Positions 1 through 10,282 of a stretch of DNA of 64,000 bases are shown piece after piece. The DNA is taken from positions 248,001-312,000 of the forward strand of contig WIUZ02000013.1 of the NCBI GenBank assembly GCA_015956445.1, in the 5' to 3' direction. The notes below the pieces were generated by a model that was not told where the DNA came from, made no database searches, and saw nothing but the letters and a program-made list of their open reading frames with translations. A program made the translations under genes and the position numbers. Every line of letters starts with the position of its first letter. The first letter of the stretch is position 1. Source of the stretch: Thelephora terrestris (Eukaryota > Basidiomycota > Agaricomycetes > Thelephorales > Thelephoraceae).

Positions 1-1397
1 CATGGCGGCTGGGAACACCGAGACGTTCACAACATCTACGGCATGCTTTTCGCAAAGACCACATCGCAGGCCGTCAAAGAGAGGACGGCCCCTCACAAGC
101 GACCTTTTGTCCTCACCCGTTCATTCTATGCTGGAGCCCAAAGGTTTGCAGCGATGTGGACCGGAGACAACCTGGGCACATGGGAGCACATGGCTGTCGG
201 TGTCTCTATGGTTCTCTCCAACAATATTGCTGGGATGAACTTTGCCGGATGTTCGTCATTCTGTCGTGTTTGGAATTCGAAGCTGACATTGTCATCATAG
301 CCGACGTCGGAGGGTTCTTCGGAAACCCAGAACCGGAGATGCTGACGAGGTGGTACTTTGTTGGAGCGTTTTCGCCCTTCTTCCGTGCCCACGCGAAACT
401 TGGTACGGAGAGACGAGAGCCATACTTGGCGGCCGAACCTTACAAGTCGATCATTCGCGATATCATCAGGTTACGGTATAGTCTGTTGCCCGTGTGGTAC
501 ACCGCCTTCAGGGAATCTAGCGTTACTGGATTACCGGTTGCAAGGTGACCTCAAGATGAATCCTCTGCGTGAGCACGGTTGACATAAGGTTGCAGACCTC
601 AATACGTCGTATTGCCTAAGAACGAACCTGGGTTCTCCATTGACGACCAATACTACATTGGCGCCTCGGGATTGTTGGTAAAGCCAATCACCGAGGCTGG
701 TGTGGCCAAGACCACCATTTATATTGGAGAAGATCAGGTAGGAGACACTCCTGGAGGAAATCACAGGCGTCTGATTCCGTTGTAGGTTTATTACGACTTC
801 TACGATGGGCATGCATTCCGAGGGTCAGCAGAAGGCAAGACCGTCACCGTACCAGCGCCTCTCGAGCGTGGCCCCCTTCTCATCCGCGGTGGTTCCATTC
901 TACCTTCTCGTGAACGTCCACGTAGCTCTTCGCCGCTGATGAAGCACGACCCATTCACCCTCAAGGTCGCTCTCAGCCAGTCCGGTTGTGCCAGTGGCGA
1001 ATTGTACCTCGACGACGGTGAATCTTATGACCACCGTGAGGGTGACTTCGTCTGGCGCGGGTTTTTTGCAAAGAGTACCGAAAAGACCGTCTCGATCTCT
1101 AGCGAGGACCTGGCTCTGAAAAATCTCGATCGTGCTGTCGATGGTGTTAAACTCGCAACGTACAACGGTGGAAACGCTTTCGCTAACATCCTGAATGGCG
1201 TCCAGGTGGAGAGGATCATCGTTATTGGTCTGAAGAATAAACCTTCCAAGGCTGCTCTCGGCAATACCGATCTCGAGTTCACGTTCGAAGATGGGATTTC
1301 CGCCGTTGGGAGAAGGGAAGGTCTGGCAAGCAAGCTGACGATTGAGAACCCTTGCGTGTTGATTACAAGTGACTGGGAGGTTGTATTGGACCTTTGA
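1..1397 (+). CDS. Glucosidase II alpha subunit (GH31), 3' part
   Basis: The catalytic subunit of ER glucosidase II trims the two inner glucoses from N-glycans in the ER lumen. The gene enters from the left edge already in frame. Exons read 1-250, 301-544, 596-737 and 786-1397, stop at 1395-1397. Diagnostic GH31 stretches are HGGWEHRDVHN, LTRSFYAGAQRF, the acid/base loop MWTGDNLGTWEHM (Asp of GDN), SDVGGFFGNPEPEM rebuilt across the first intron, and RAHAKLGTERREPYL. The distal beta-sandwich then follows, with the repeat-like YYDFYDG and LYLDDGES. The nucleophile motif (WxDMNE) would lie upstream of the window. The C terminus ends in a beta-rich domain with no HDEL-type signal, as expected for the alpha subunit, which is retained by its beta partner. 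GH31 is certain; the glucosidase II assignment is strong because of the HRDVHNxYG and RxREPYL signatures. Confidence 0.93.
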
Positions 1398-2132
1398 GAA
1401 AGTCATGCGTGTGACAAGGCGAATATGACGTTAATGGAAGATACACCAGATAGAGTGAAAACGTAAAAAAATCCCACTTGCAAGATGCCGATGGACGTCT
1501 ACGTCGTTGTTGACCGTCGAAAGTCTCATGGAGAAAGTTGGCAATCGTCGGTCTCGCAGGTTTAATGGGCTCCTCTCCAGGCGTAAGTGGTAGGTGAGGG
1601 CATCGAACGCCGTGATGACAGCATCCTCTGCGATGGTGTGCTGGAGGAAGTGCCGACGCTGGTGAAAACGGTATGGCATTACAAAATCGATAGGGTGTCC
1701 TTATTCCTCCCAGAATTCTTCGTGTCTAGTAACTGAAGCAGTTCAAGAGCAGATGATAGCACACGGAACTGACTTTGTGGCGACATTGAAATTCATCCCC
1801 ATCACCGAAAGGGAGGGGGTCTTGTTCTCTTAATTCTCCTGTCCTTGGCCCAACGACCTAAATCTCGGGGAAACTTAGAGTCGTTTTTCTCCGTGGTCCT
1901 CTTTCAAATTTGAGCCCAGCTTATTTCCGGTTGTCCGGCTACCGATCTACCGAGGGTCTTCTGTGAGATCGCTTCCGCACAGTGCCGGCCCCCCGGTCGT
2001 GGGCCATGCCGCTCGCCGGCGCTAACGCTTATGGGTTAATGCGTGACTTGTTGACGACGTTTTGATCATTGATTGACCTACACTGCCTCATGGCGCCCAC
2101 TGAGTACTGAGGTCCTGGTTTCCCCAACGACC
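1398..2132. other. Intergenic stretch, no supported gene
   Basis: It holds the 3' flank of the glucosidase gene and the 5' flank of the Sgf73-like gene. A minus-strand open stretch at 1431-1679 shows no recognisable family or splice-supported partner and is not called. The one notable item is a roughly 45-base block near 1989-2035, which recurs in diverged form near 5483-5530. Confidence 0.5.
1989..2035. repeat. Direct repeat, left copy
   Basis: This is the partner of the block at 5483-5530. The best-matching part is the GTGGGCCATGCC core. Confidence 0.5.
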
Positions 2133-3100
2133 ATGACCATCCAACTCAAGAAACTTCAGTCACCCACTCCTGCCCTTACCGACCGGGACAACGCTGTCTC
2201 CGAACCCTCACACGTTCCGCTCACCAAAATCGCTTCTCTTCCGTCCTCGCCTACAACATGGCCCTCTGCACAAAACATGAAGGCCTTTGGTTCAACTCCC
2301 CTCGAAGAGCAAATCGGCGTCGTCAGGTGTAAACAATGCGGCAGACCCGTCCTTCAAGTTCGTACCGCACCTGCAGAACATCAATGTAAGTTAATCTATC
2401 TACATGTTCGGGAGAACGATTAGTGAAATGTGCGGAATCAGTCGATTGCGTCACCCTGCGAGCGGCCGTTGCGAAGAAGAGCGGCGAGGGCGTTGAAGGT
2501 ACTATACTGCCTCTTCACGACCGACACCTATCCTAATACATATTCTCAAGGTCCCAAAACGGGCAAGAAAGGAAGGGCAGAAGACGAGATTGAGGACCCA
2601 ACCCAACCCAAGAAGAATATGCAGGCGGCCACCAAAGTCACCAAGAGTCGACTCAAAGGCCCAGTCGATTATGACGAGCAATGCGGTGTCATCAGCGACA
2701 AGGTATTCCCTGCTCCCGCGCTCTCTCATGTAAATCCCACTCAATGGGCGCGAAGCGAAGCGTCCAAGATCGACCAAAGCCGTACGATGAACCCTTGCCC
2801 GAGTGGAACCGCGCTAACAAACCCGGCTTCGTCGAGCCGGTAAAGAAGGAGTCAAAGTTGGCACAGCAAGAAACAAGGAAGAAGGACAAGGCTGAGAAGA
2901 AGGAGGCTACTGCCGCTGCTGCAGGGGTCGATCCTATGAAGGCTGCAACTGCTACTAGGCCTAAGAGAGGCAAGGGACTCACCGCAGTCAACCCACCCGT
3001 CCTGGACGGCGAGAACGTTGACGAGTTGGATTCGTTTATTTCTGCTGTTCAGTTCGCCCAGACAAGGGAGAAGAATGGATTGCGGCCTCTGGTCCACCCA
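2133..3100 (+). CDS. SAGA complex subunit Sgf73-like (SCA7 domain), with a frame break
   Basis: Sgf73/ataxin-7 proteins anchor the histone H2B deubiquitinase module to the SAGA coactivator in the nucleus. Exons read 2133-2385, 2424-2498 and 2551 onward. The start MTIQLKKLQSP is preferred over an in-frame ATG at 2073 because it begins the conserved-looking part. An N-terminal zinc-knuckle region shows CKQCGRPVLQV and, after the first intron, LKCAESVDCV. The SCA7 domain follows, with GPVDYDEQCGVI and then CSRALSCKSHSMGAKR. A basic, Lys/Glu/Ala-rich linker and DELDSFISAVQ come next. Oddity: the two halves of the SCA7 domain lie in different frames. The switch falls at AGCGACAAGGTATTCCC near 2695-2708, where one more G would restore SDKGIPCSRAL. 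No intron of plausible size fits there. The 3' limit is unclear because the frame stays open into the kinase. Confidence 0.85.
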
Positions 3101-5100
3101 GCTCCGGGTTCGCCCACTCTTGCTGACTCCAACGCACCCGCTTGGAAACGTTTAATCAGTGACGCCTTCCCCCCGCATGAAATTGTCTCTGTCATCAAGG
3201 AAATCTTCGCGAGTGAGAGCGAGGTCAAGACGGTTTGTCACCTCCTTGGAGACACAGCTCAAACTTTTATCAATATAATACATGAGGTTTGCTCCACCCC
3301 CTTTCCCTCCCGAGGCACAGACTTATTGCCCTTGTTCTCTACTCCTTCGCATTTGATCGTTCAACTTGTGCCATCCAGGCTCTAGGTCTCCAGGATTTCC
3401 CACCCCGCCTCCGAGAGAAGTGTCTGGCTGTGTTGTGCCGGATATGCGGTCGCCAGGGTTTGCTTCCGACAGCATTGCAAATCCCAATCTCCTACAATCG
3501 ATCGGATATTCCGTTATATCGCGGGGGGTTCGCCGACGTGTGGAAGGGAAAACTCCAAGGTCGCCATGTCGCGGTAAAGGTTATAAGGATTTACTCAACC
3601 ACCAACTCTGCCAAGGTTATAAGCGTGAGCCATTGCGATCCTATTGAAGAGAGACATTGATGTTGATCTGTGCAGAGGTTCTGCAAGGAGGTTATCACGT
3701 GGAACGCTCTTCGCCACCCGAATGTGCTGTCCCTTATAGGTGTTACAATGACCAAAGGCGAATTTGCAATGACGTCGGAGTGGATGATGAATGGGAACAT
3801 CAACGAGTTCGTAGAGGCGCATTGGGAAGTGAATCGATTCGAGCTCGTAGGGCCCTGCTTCTCCCGCTTTGCACAACTACCACTGACGGATAGTATCTGA
3901 CAGCTCGGAGATGTTGTCAGAGGGCTAATTTATATCCACAGTCAGGCAATGGTCCATGGGGACTTGAAGGGGGTATGCTTTGAATTCTAACTCCTGCCCT
4001 CTGTTCTGATGTGCTTTCCGTGAAGGCGAACATCCTTGTTGATCAGAACGGACATGCACGCCTTGCGGACTTCGGACTTCTCACAATCGTCTCAGACCCC
4101 ACCTACTTCACAGCATCAACTTCCGCCGCTACAGGTGGGACGGCACGATGGATGAGTCCAGAGCTCTTTCACCCAGAGCGGTTTGGCCTCGATCATAGTC
4201 GCCCAACCATAGAATCAGATTGTTATGCTCTAGGGATGCTTATCTATGAGGTTCTCAGCGGCCAGGTTCCGTTTCCTCGGTGCAATAATTATGTTGTCAT
4301 ACGGAAGGTCCTCGATGGCGAACGCCCAGCAAGGCCGGAGGGGGCAAAGGAAGTATGGTTTACAAACGATCTGTGGAGGACACTGGCTCTGTGCTGGGAG
4401 ACCCAAGCCCGGAACCGACCAAGTATCGGGGATGTACTTGAATTCCTGGAACAGGCCGCTGGCACTTGGAAGCCGCTCCCTCCACAAGTGGACAAGGGCG
4501 CAGAAAGTGACGAGAGTGATTGGGATCTCTCGGCCTTGCGGTATGTTTCCTTGTGTTGATGGATCCCCCCAGTCGCTCAATTCAACTTTGAGACTGTCAA
4601 GCTCTCCCCAATCAAGGCCCATGGGAATTTCTGGAGTTATAACTCCGCCGAGCACACCGCCAGTGGTTTCCGACGCAAGGCTTTGCAATCCGCACTGGAA
4701 CGTCATCGCGGGTATGCGTGACGTGATGCAAAATCTCAGTCCGGAATATTACCGTCCGGCCCTCACCTCGTCGTACCCGCATCAGCACCCACAGTATATG
4801 ATTATGAATGGAGACAACGGCGTAGGCGTGAATGGGATGGCGAACATGAATGTGAATGGTAGGGATGGGGTTGTGGGTCATGGAAGTGAAAGGATGCTTC
4901 CACCCCCTCCGTTGCCCCTTTTGTTGCCGGATCAGATGTATAACGACTCTCATTCGCAACAACTTTACACAATGGTGCGTGTGTCTTACAGTTACTCCCG
5001 GGAACTTGACATGAATCAGCTGTCGGATATAGGACAAACATCTCCAATACGACCACCCGGATTGCGTACTCCCTTCACCCCCTCCCTCGCCATTGCATAG
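3101..5100 (+). CDS. TKL-like protein kinase, start unresolved
   Basis: This cytosolic-type Ser/Thr or Tyr kinase belongs to a group expanded in mushroom genomes. The N-terminal helical part (WKRLISDAFPPHEI) ends at 3286. Further exons are 3379-3624, 3676-3846, 3904-3972, 4026-4540 and 4593-5100; the last five sum to whole codons. Kinase landmarks run in order: glycine loop YRGGFADVWKG, VAIK-equivalent HVAVKVIR, C-helix FCKEVITWNALRHPN, SEWMMNGNINEFV, catalytic loop HGDLKGANIL (Gly replaces the usual Arg of HRD), LADFGLLT, GGTARWMSPELF and SDCYALGMLIYEVLSGQVPF. A low-complexity tail rich in Asn, Gly, Met and Pro follows. Catalytic Lys, Asp and DFG are all present, so activity is plausible. 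No in-frame ATG lies between this region and the Sgf73-like SCA7 domain except within that gene, so the two may be one fused gene, or the kinase may have a first exon I cannot see. Confidence 0.85.
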
Positions 5101-5482
5101 GCCCAGTGGTCTTGAAGAGATTTTATCCCCACAACTATAAGGGAGGGGGTTCTGATGTTTTGTTCTTCTCGCCCTGCATGGGCAGGAGTTTCTGCTCTCC
5201 TCTTGGTTTGTCCGTTGTCTCCTAGTAGGCCATCAAAGTATATGTTTATTGTGCTTTGCCTCCATCTCTTTTTCCATATCTTGCCCTTCTATGTGTCGGT
5301 GTGACTTGTTTGTGTGATTGTTCTACGAACCTTTTCTAAATCTGTGCCTCTACCATTATCGCTTTATGCTACATAAATTTTTGCCTCAAAAGTGACCGAG
5401 CCTGGCTCTCTATCTGAGTGAGCGTTTCCTGCATGATTTTTTAAGAGTTGCCCACAACATAACTGGAATTGGTGAATGGGGG

Positions 5483-5530
5483 TACCGGTCATGGGCCATG
5501 CCACTTGTCGGCACTATATGTTATGCTATC
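5483..5530. repeat. Diverged direct repeat of the 1989-2035 block
   Basis: Both copies carry CCGGTC(G/A)TGGGCCATGCC, then a (C/T)GTCGGC(A/G)CT-like stretch and a TTATG tail, in the same orientation. They bracket the Sgf73-kinase locus. No target-site duplication or terminal inverted repeat is visible. Confidence 0.5.
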
Positions 5531-5541
5531 CTGTGTGTGAG

Positions 5542-5590
5542 TAGGCTGGAATCCAGCCTCAAGGCCTCAAGTTCAGAACGGGAGGGAGGT
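5542..5590 (+). repeat. Fold-back repeat family, copy 1 (partial)
   Basis: The 17-base palindrome AGGCTGGAATCCAGCCT (8-base arms, one centre base) is followed by CTCAAG and AAGTTCAGAACGGGAGG. That order matches the head of the longer copies at 19641 and 59303. It lies about 440 bases downstream of the kinase stop. Confidence 0.75.
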
Positions 5591-5970
5591 CTCTAGATTG
5601 CGTGAGGCCCTTGAAGCAACGATCCAGCCTCTCTAGGGAGATGTGCTGGTTGCAATCTCTCGTGTGGCAAGACTGGGTCATTTTTGGAAACCGGTGTTGA
5701 GATACTTAGTAAATGGCAAGCCGTTTCTCATAGACTCATAGAGTCGATCCCCAGGCTTGCGCGTCGTCCCTGTTACTAAGGACAAACGCGTCTTGGTCAG
5801 TTTCTCGAAAAGAGCGGAAAGTTCTGGTCTGCTGACGTAAGCCCAACTATCCTCTTTCGCTTCGCGCTTGGAACAGACCATGGTGGAGAAAGGCGGTGAG
5901 GCTTGCGCGTCCTCGCTAGCCAAAACATATAAAAGCCTACTGTGGCGTTTCTCGTGCTAATACCACACCC

Positions 5971-6970
5971 ATGACTGCGACCCCTGGACCGTCGACTGGA
6001 CTCCTCGCAGTCGGACATCAGTGTTCCGCCCAATACTGCAGCCTCGTCGATTACTTGCCTTTCAAATGTCAGCACTGTGAACAGAAATTCTGCGACGAGC
6101 ATCGCCTTCCTGCTTCCCACAACTGCGCCAAGTATGATGAGCTCAAGCACGATCGCGTCACCCCAGCTTGTTAGTTTCGCCGTTCCTATCCTTCCGTCCG
6201 TTCTGCTAATTTGACTGAGATAGGTCCACTGTGCAACACACCCGTGACTATTCCCATCGGGCGAGACCCTAATATTCGAATGGAATCGCACATCGCGAAC
6301 GAATGTTCGGTCATGACCGGGAAAACCAAGAAATCGACCCAGCCCCATTGTGCCAACCTAAGATGCAAGAAACTGCTATTTGCTCCGATTCGTTGCGATG
6401 TGAGTCGCCTGTGTTTTGAGTTTGGAATCGCGGATCCTTATCGTCAGTTTAGAATTGCAGCCAGCAGTTCTGCCCCCAACACCGGTTCCCGTCTGATCAC
6501 AGGTGCAAGACTGCGGAAGCGCAAACCTCGTCGAAGCCCACCACTACCATCACCTACACTGTAAACACCAAGGCACAAGGCCATGCGAATGAGGTATCTG
6601 CGAAGAGAAATGCCGCGATGGCTGCGATCAAACGCTCGATGGTTTCGACAAACTCGTTGAAAGCGGATACGTCATCGTCGGCCCTGCGACCCGCTCAGAT
6701 GTCGTCTCCTTCCACGACCTCATCTTCGAAGAAGAGCCCTAATTCCCTGCCTAATATCGACCGGTTAGTCCGCTTCCGTCTCTTATTGTCGCCTGGTCTC
6801 ATGGACCAACTAGTTCTCCTTCCCCCCCTTCCGGGAATTCTCCTCCGACCCCTGTTCCCTTGAGCAAACCCACGCCGTCCACGTGTGCTGAAGACGTTGC
6901 CGATGAAACGAGGCTCATGAGCTCCGGCCCTAGGCTGTATGCGCCTCCCTCCTTGTTTGCTTCCGCTTGA
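5971..6970 (+). CDS. AN1-type zinc-finger protein (ZFAND2/Cuz1-like)
   Basis: Proteins of this family carry two AN1 zinc fingers and assist the proteasome and Cdc48 under arsenite or proteotoxic stress. Exons 5971-6169, 6224-6399, 6453-6763 and 6814-6970 sum to 280 residues. First finger: CSAQYCSLVDYLPFKC, then CEQKFCDEH and HNC. Second finger: CANLRCKKLLFAPIRC, then DNCSQQFCPQHRF and SDHRC. The second finger fixes the acceptor at 6452, since only that splice gives the full Cys/His pattern. The C-terminal half is Ser/Thr/Pro-rich and looks disordered. No ubiquitin-interacting motif is evident. The family call is firm; the exact orthologue is inferred from the two-finger layout. Confidence 0.9.
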
Positions 6971-7833
6971 ACTACGGCCTCTTAATCATCTCTTAATATT
7001 TTGATTTCCAACTGTATCGTTATTATGTACCGTTTCCACCTTGTATGCTGCTATGCTTTGGTATAATATATGAACGCTTCATGCTTAACCGTCCAAGCGC
7101 TCAGAGAGAGAGAGTCGGATGGAAGCCACTTCGGGGAGACATCTTTGTCACAAATATTTGGCGGCGGTTGTTCACATGATGTCGAGCTGAACTGCTGCCA
7201 CCGTCAGGCCCACGTTGTCGGCTTTTTCATCAATCGGTTCTCGTTTGTTAAACTTTGCAGCTCAGAGCTAGCATGTATGTGAGTGGGAGGGAGGAGGAGG
7301 GAGGGGTGCCGGTCTGTGCCGGTGCGATCACCAATGGCTCGGCACGGTGCCGTGAGTACACGATCGACACCAACGTCCAACGGAGGAGAGGGGAGGCTCG
7401 CTAGTTAGACCACCCCTCTTGTCCCTTAACCACGTCCTCCCTCTCCTAGTCTTCTCAGCCATCTCGCCCATTCGCCACGTTGTTCATATTGGGGTGAGCG
7501 GCACCTTTCCAGCTCCGCGTCCTACCGAACTCACGTTCGGTTCCACCCAACCTTTTTCGTCTCACTCGGCGCTACTCGTGTCCTTTAGACCGGACCTCGC
7601 ATCGACGTTGGACAGATCTTTAGGAAGCCGGACCGGTAATTGCCGGGTCGGGTCGGCAACGACCTGCCAACGGCCCTGTCGGCGAGTCAGGTACTTGGAA
7701 ACCGCAGATGGCAGGCAGCAATCCCCGGCTTCCGTGGTCCCAGCTATAACATGGACAAATCAGCCCAAATATCTCACCCCCTTCCTTTCTTACCATCACT
7801 CCGGTGAATTCCCCACACGCCCTTCCGGTTTCA
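6971..7833. other. Intergenic stretch, no supported gene
   Basis: It holds the 3' flank of the AN1 gene and the promoter side of the phosphatase gene. An open frame from 7419 to 8045 runs through here on the plus strand but overlaps the spliced phosphatase exons and resembles nothing known. A purine run GGGAGGGAGGAGGGAGGGG lies near 7285-7305. Confidence 0.5.
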
Positions 7834-9211
7834 ATGCCGATTTTGATCCTCACCTTTGTGAGTTATGCTTCTTCTCCCCATCCTCGCATGGCTTTGGTGA
7901 GGCCAACGGCCGTGAGGCATCGAGAGCATCTCAACTACGCTCTGGCGTACTGTGCCCCATTCAAACGATGAAAAAGGAGGATTGTGGCTACGTCTGGCTA
8001 ACATTTTGCACAATTGTAGGTTCGGCACGGCGAATCCGTGGATAACCTCGTACGTGTTGTATCGAGCAGAACCTGACCCGATGCCTTATCCGTGCTTCTG
8101 ATAACCTAGAGGGATGTCTGGGCTGGGTGGAAAGATGCACCACTCTCAAATCACGGTGCGGATTAGGTCTCAGGCTCGCACGGGCATTCTTCGCTGACGT
8201 CATCGATGTGGATGTTTGCAAAAAATGATCAGGAATGAACGTACGTTTACTATGCCCATCCTAGGTGCTCTTTCCAGGGTTCAAAACGCGCTAATCTAAT
8301 TAAAAACAGCAAGCCAAAGCTGCAGGGGAAGCATTTTCCTCAACGCCCTTCTCCCACATCATAACTTCCCCGCTCCTCCGCGCATACGACACCGCGAAAG
8401 CTATCCAGCTGGCCCAGCCCGAATCGACCCGCCCGGAGTTGGTCTCCACTCCACTTCTCAAGGAACAGAACTTCGGTATTGCGGAAGGAAATAAGTGGTC
8501 GCTGGAGCGCCAACGTGGGCTTTCGGATGAGGAGCACTGGGCGAAAGGTTTATTCCCCGTACTCGACGGACGAAAGGCGAGATTCCGTGAAGGAGAGAGT
8601 CTTGATGATTTGAGGGATCGCGCTAGGCAGGGGGTCAAGGAACTAATCGTTCCTATTATCCGAGACGTCGTGAGGGAGAAGAAGGATAATGTTCATGTTG
8701 CGTTGGTCAGCCATGGGTTGTGCATCTGCGAGCTAGTCGCTGCCCTTCTTGCGTTGGATTATGAGAGAAGATCCAAGGGCCTGGAGGTTCCGGATAGAGA
8801 ATACGCAGGGTTGCGCAACACTGCTTGGACGAGAGCGACGATCGACCTTGCTGTGCGTCCTTCTCGTCAACACCCGACACAACTGATAAACGATAAACGA
8901 CTGCACAGGATGTTGGTGAAACTGCGGCGGACGAGAACGGCCTCCCAGCGCTCTCAATCAAAGTAACCGATGTGAATCGTCATCAGCATCTCGATGGTTT
9001 GGTATGTTTCGAACCATCTGCCTCTGTTGTTCAGATGCTGACGGGCTTGCAGAAACGTCAGAAAGGGATCGGTAGTCAAGCTCATGACCCGGCTCAGAGC
9101 GACATCCGCAAGTTCTTTGGGGGAGGTGTTATCGATGGCAAGAAGGTACCTCTCGAGGAGGGTAGAGCTGTGAGCAATGCGATTGATGAAACCGTTGGTT
9201 CTCATCTGTAG
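7834..9211 (+). CDS. Histidine phosphatase (phosphoglycerate mutase-like)
   Basis: This is a member of the histidine phosphatase superfamily in the small-molecule/TIGAR-like branch. It transfers phosphate through the histidine of RHGES; its substrate cannot be told from sequence. Seven exons (7834-7857, 8020-8049, 8110-8155, 8234-8241, 8310-8852, 8909-9001, 9053-9211) sum to 300 residues. MPILILTF joins VRHGESVDNL and then RDVWAGWKDAPLSNHG. The 8-base microexon 8234-8241 supplies most of GMN before QAKAAG. Further landmarks are ITSPLLRAYDTA (second phosphate-pocket Arg), LKEQNFGIAEG (acid Glu region) and VALVSHGLCICELV (second catalytic His). The C-terminal 60 residues are polar and family-specific. 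The gene converges on the minus-strand gene ending at 9272. Confidence 0.9.
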
Positions 9212-9271
9212 ACGTGTATGTTCCTGGTAGCAGATGATGTACGAGAATAGGACAGATATCAACTGTGTAGA

Positions 9272-10282
9272 TCAGAGACTTACACGAGGGAGAGTCTCCT
9301 GTGTGTGAAGAACTTTCAACCTCCATGAAGGATCAGCCGCCCGAAGCCTAGGCTGGAAACGACCCACAAGCCTCCTGCAAACCTCGTCTGGGGAAAGTCT
9401 CGCAACGGACTGGCTCACACATTGCGGACAAGAGAATTTGAGCAGCGTGCGTTCCTCCCCCCAATCTTGCAAGACACATTCATATACGTCCAAGGGGATG
9501 TGATTCAAAAATGTGGCTTGGTTCGCGTCCAGAGGGACGTATCCGACCGGGTACTCGAGGAAGAAAGCGGCGAGGGGGATGAGGAGGTGCTCTCGCCCGG
9601 AGGTAAGTTCGGATGGGATTTGGATGACTCTCGTAGACGGGTTCCGGGTGAAATTCCCGATGATGTGGTCCCATATTTGTTGGAGTTCAGGCGGTCGTGT
9701 CATCTGCAAGAAAGAATCTGAGACTTCTTTGAACGCGGCAGAGGTGGCGTGTAGATACCTACCAGAACAGGCGGGGTTTCTAAGATGACGTAGTCAATCC
9801 AACTATCACTTGCCACCCGCATGACCTCTTCAGTCAAACCACCCCCGAGGATACGTGCGTCTTTACGGTTCTTCTGAAGCAAAGCGGTGTTGACGAAGAA
9901 GGCCTGATTTGAAAGTTCATCATGAATGTGTAGTACACGTCCGAATTCTGGAAGGGCCTGGCGTTGGTGTCAGCAAGCCTCAGAAAAGTGGGATGAACAC
10001 CGACTTGGTGAAGTGCTTGGAGTAGGGAAAAGAATAGTTCTAGAGGGTTAGGCGGTGTGAATGTATCCAAGAGAAATCCCGCGCTGTTTGTGACGTCGGA
10101 GCTCAGGAAAAGCAACGATTTGAGAAACTAAATAAGAGTTACCGAATGCCGTTTGCGACAAGGCAAAGGTTAAAGGCGAACGACTTGACATGCCGACCGG
10201 GTATGGTCTTGGCAGAGCTACGAGCTGCGGAGAATTCTGAGAGAATGCTTCGAGTCGCAACAAGAAGTGTTCCAAAAGACAT
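9272..10282 (-). CDS. Conserved protein of unknown function
   Basis: Four exons on the minus strand (10282-10143, 10101-10005, 9957-9763, 9703-9272) sum to 287 residues with consistent phases. I do not recognise a named family. The N terminus (MSFGTLLVATRSILSEFSAA) is rich in Arg and Ser and poor in acidic residues, so a mitochondrial presequence is possible. Later stretches include SDVTNSAGFLLDTFTPPNP, LHIHDELSNQAFFVN, GGGLTEEVMRVASDSW, DYVILETPPVL and a C-terminal domain with HLLIPLAAFFLEYPVGYVPL. The alternating beta and alpha character suggests a folded enzyme-like core, but no catalytic motif stands out. The intron at 10004-9958 is only 47 bases, yet is the only one that keeps the frame. 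Confidence 0.7.

Larger units (their letters stand above)
5101..5970. other. Intergenic stretch with repeat remnants
   Basis: The kinase 3' flank comes first. It is followed near 5483-5530 by a diverged partner of the block at 1989-2035, and at 5542 by a copy of the AGGCTGGAATCCAGCCT palindrome. A minus-strand open stretch at 5678-5923 has no recognisable content. The last 100 bases before 5971, with CATATAAAAG near 5926-5935, look like the promoter of the zinc-finger gene. Confidence 0.5.

Noticed and set aside
1431-1679. Minus-strand open stretch of 82 codons after the glucosidase gene
   Set aside because: No recognisable family, no splice partner, and its composition looks like a 3' flank.
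7419-8045. 208-codon plus-strand open frame
   Set aside because: It overlaps the first exons of the histidine phosphatase, whose spliced exons give a clear protein; the long frame gives no family resemblance.
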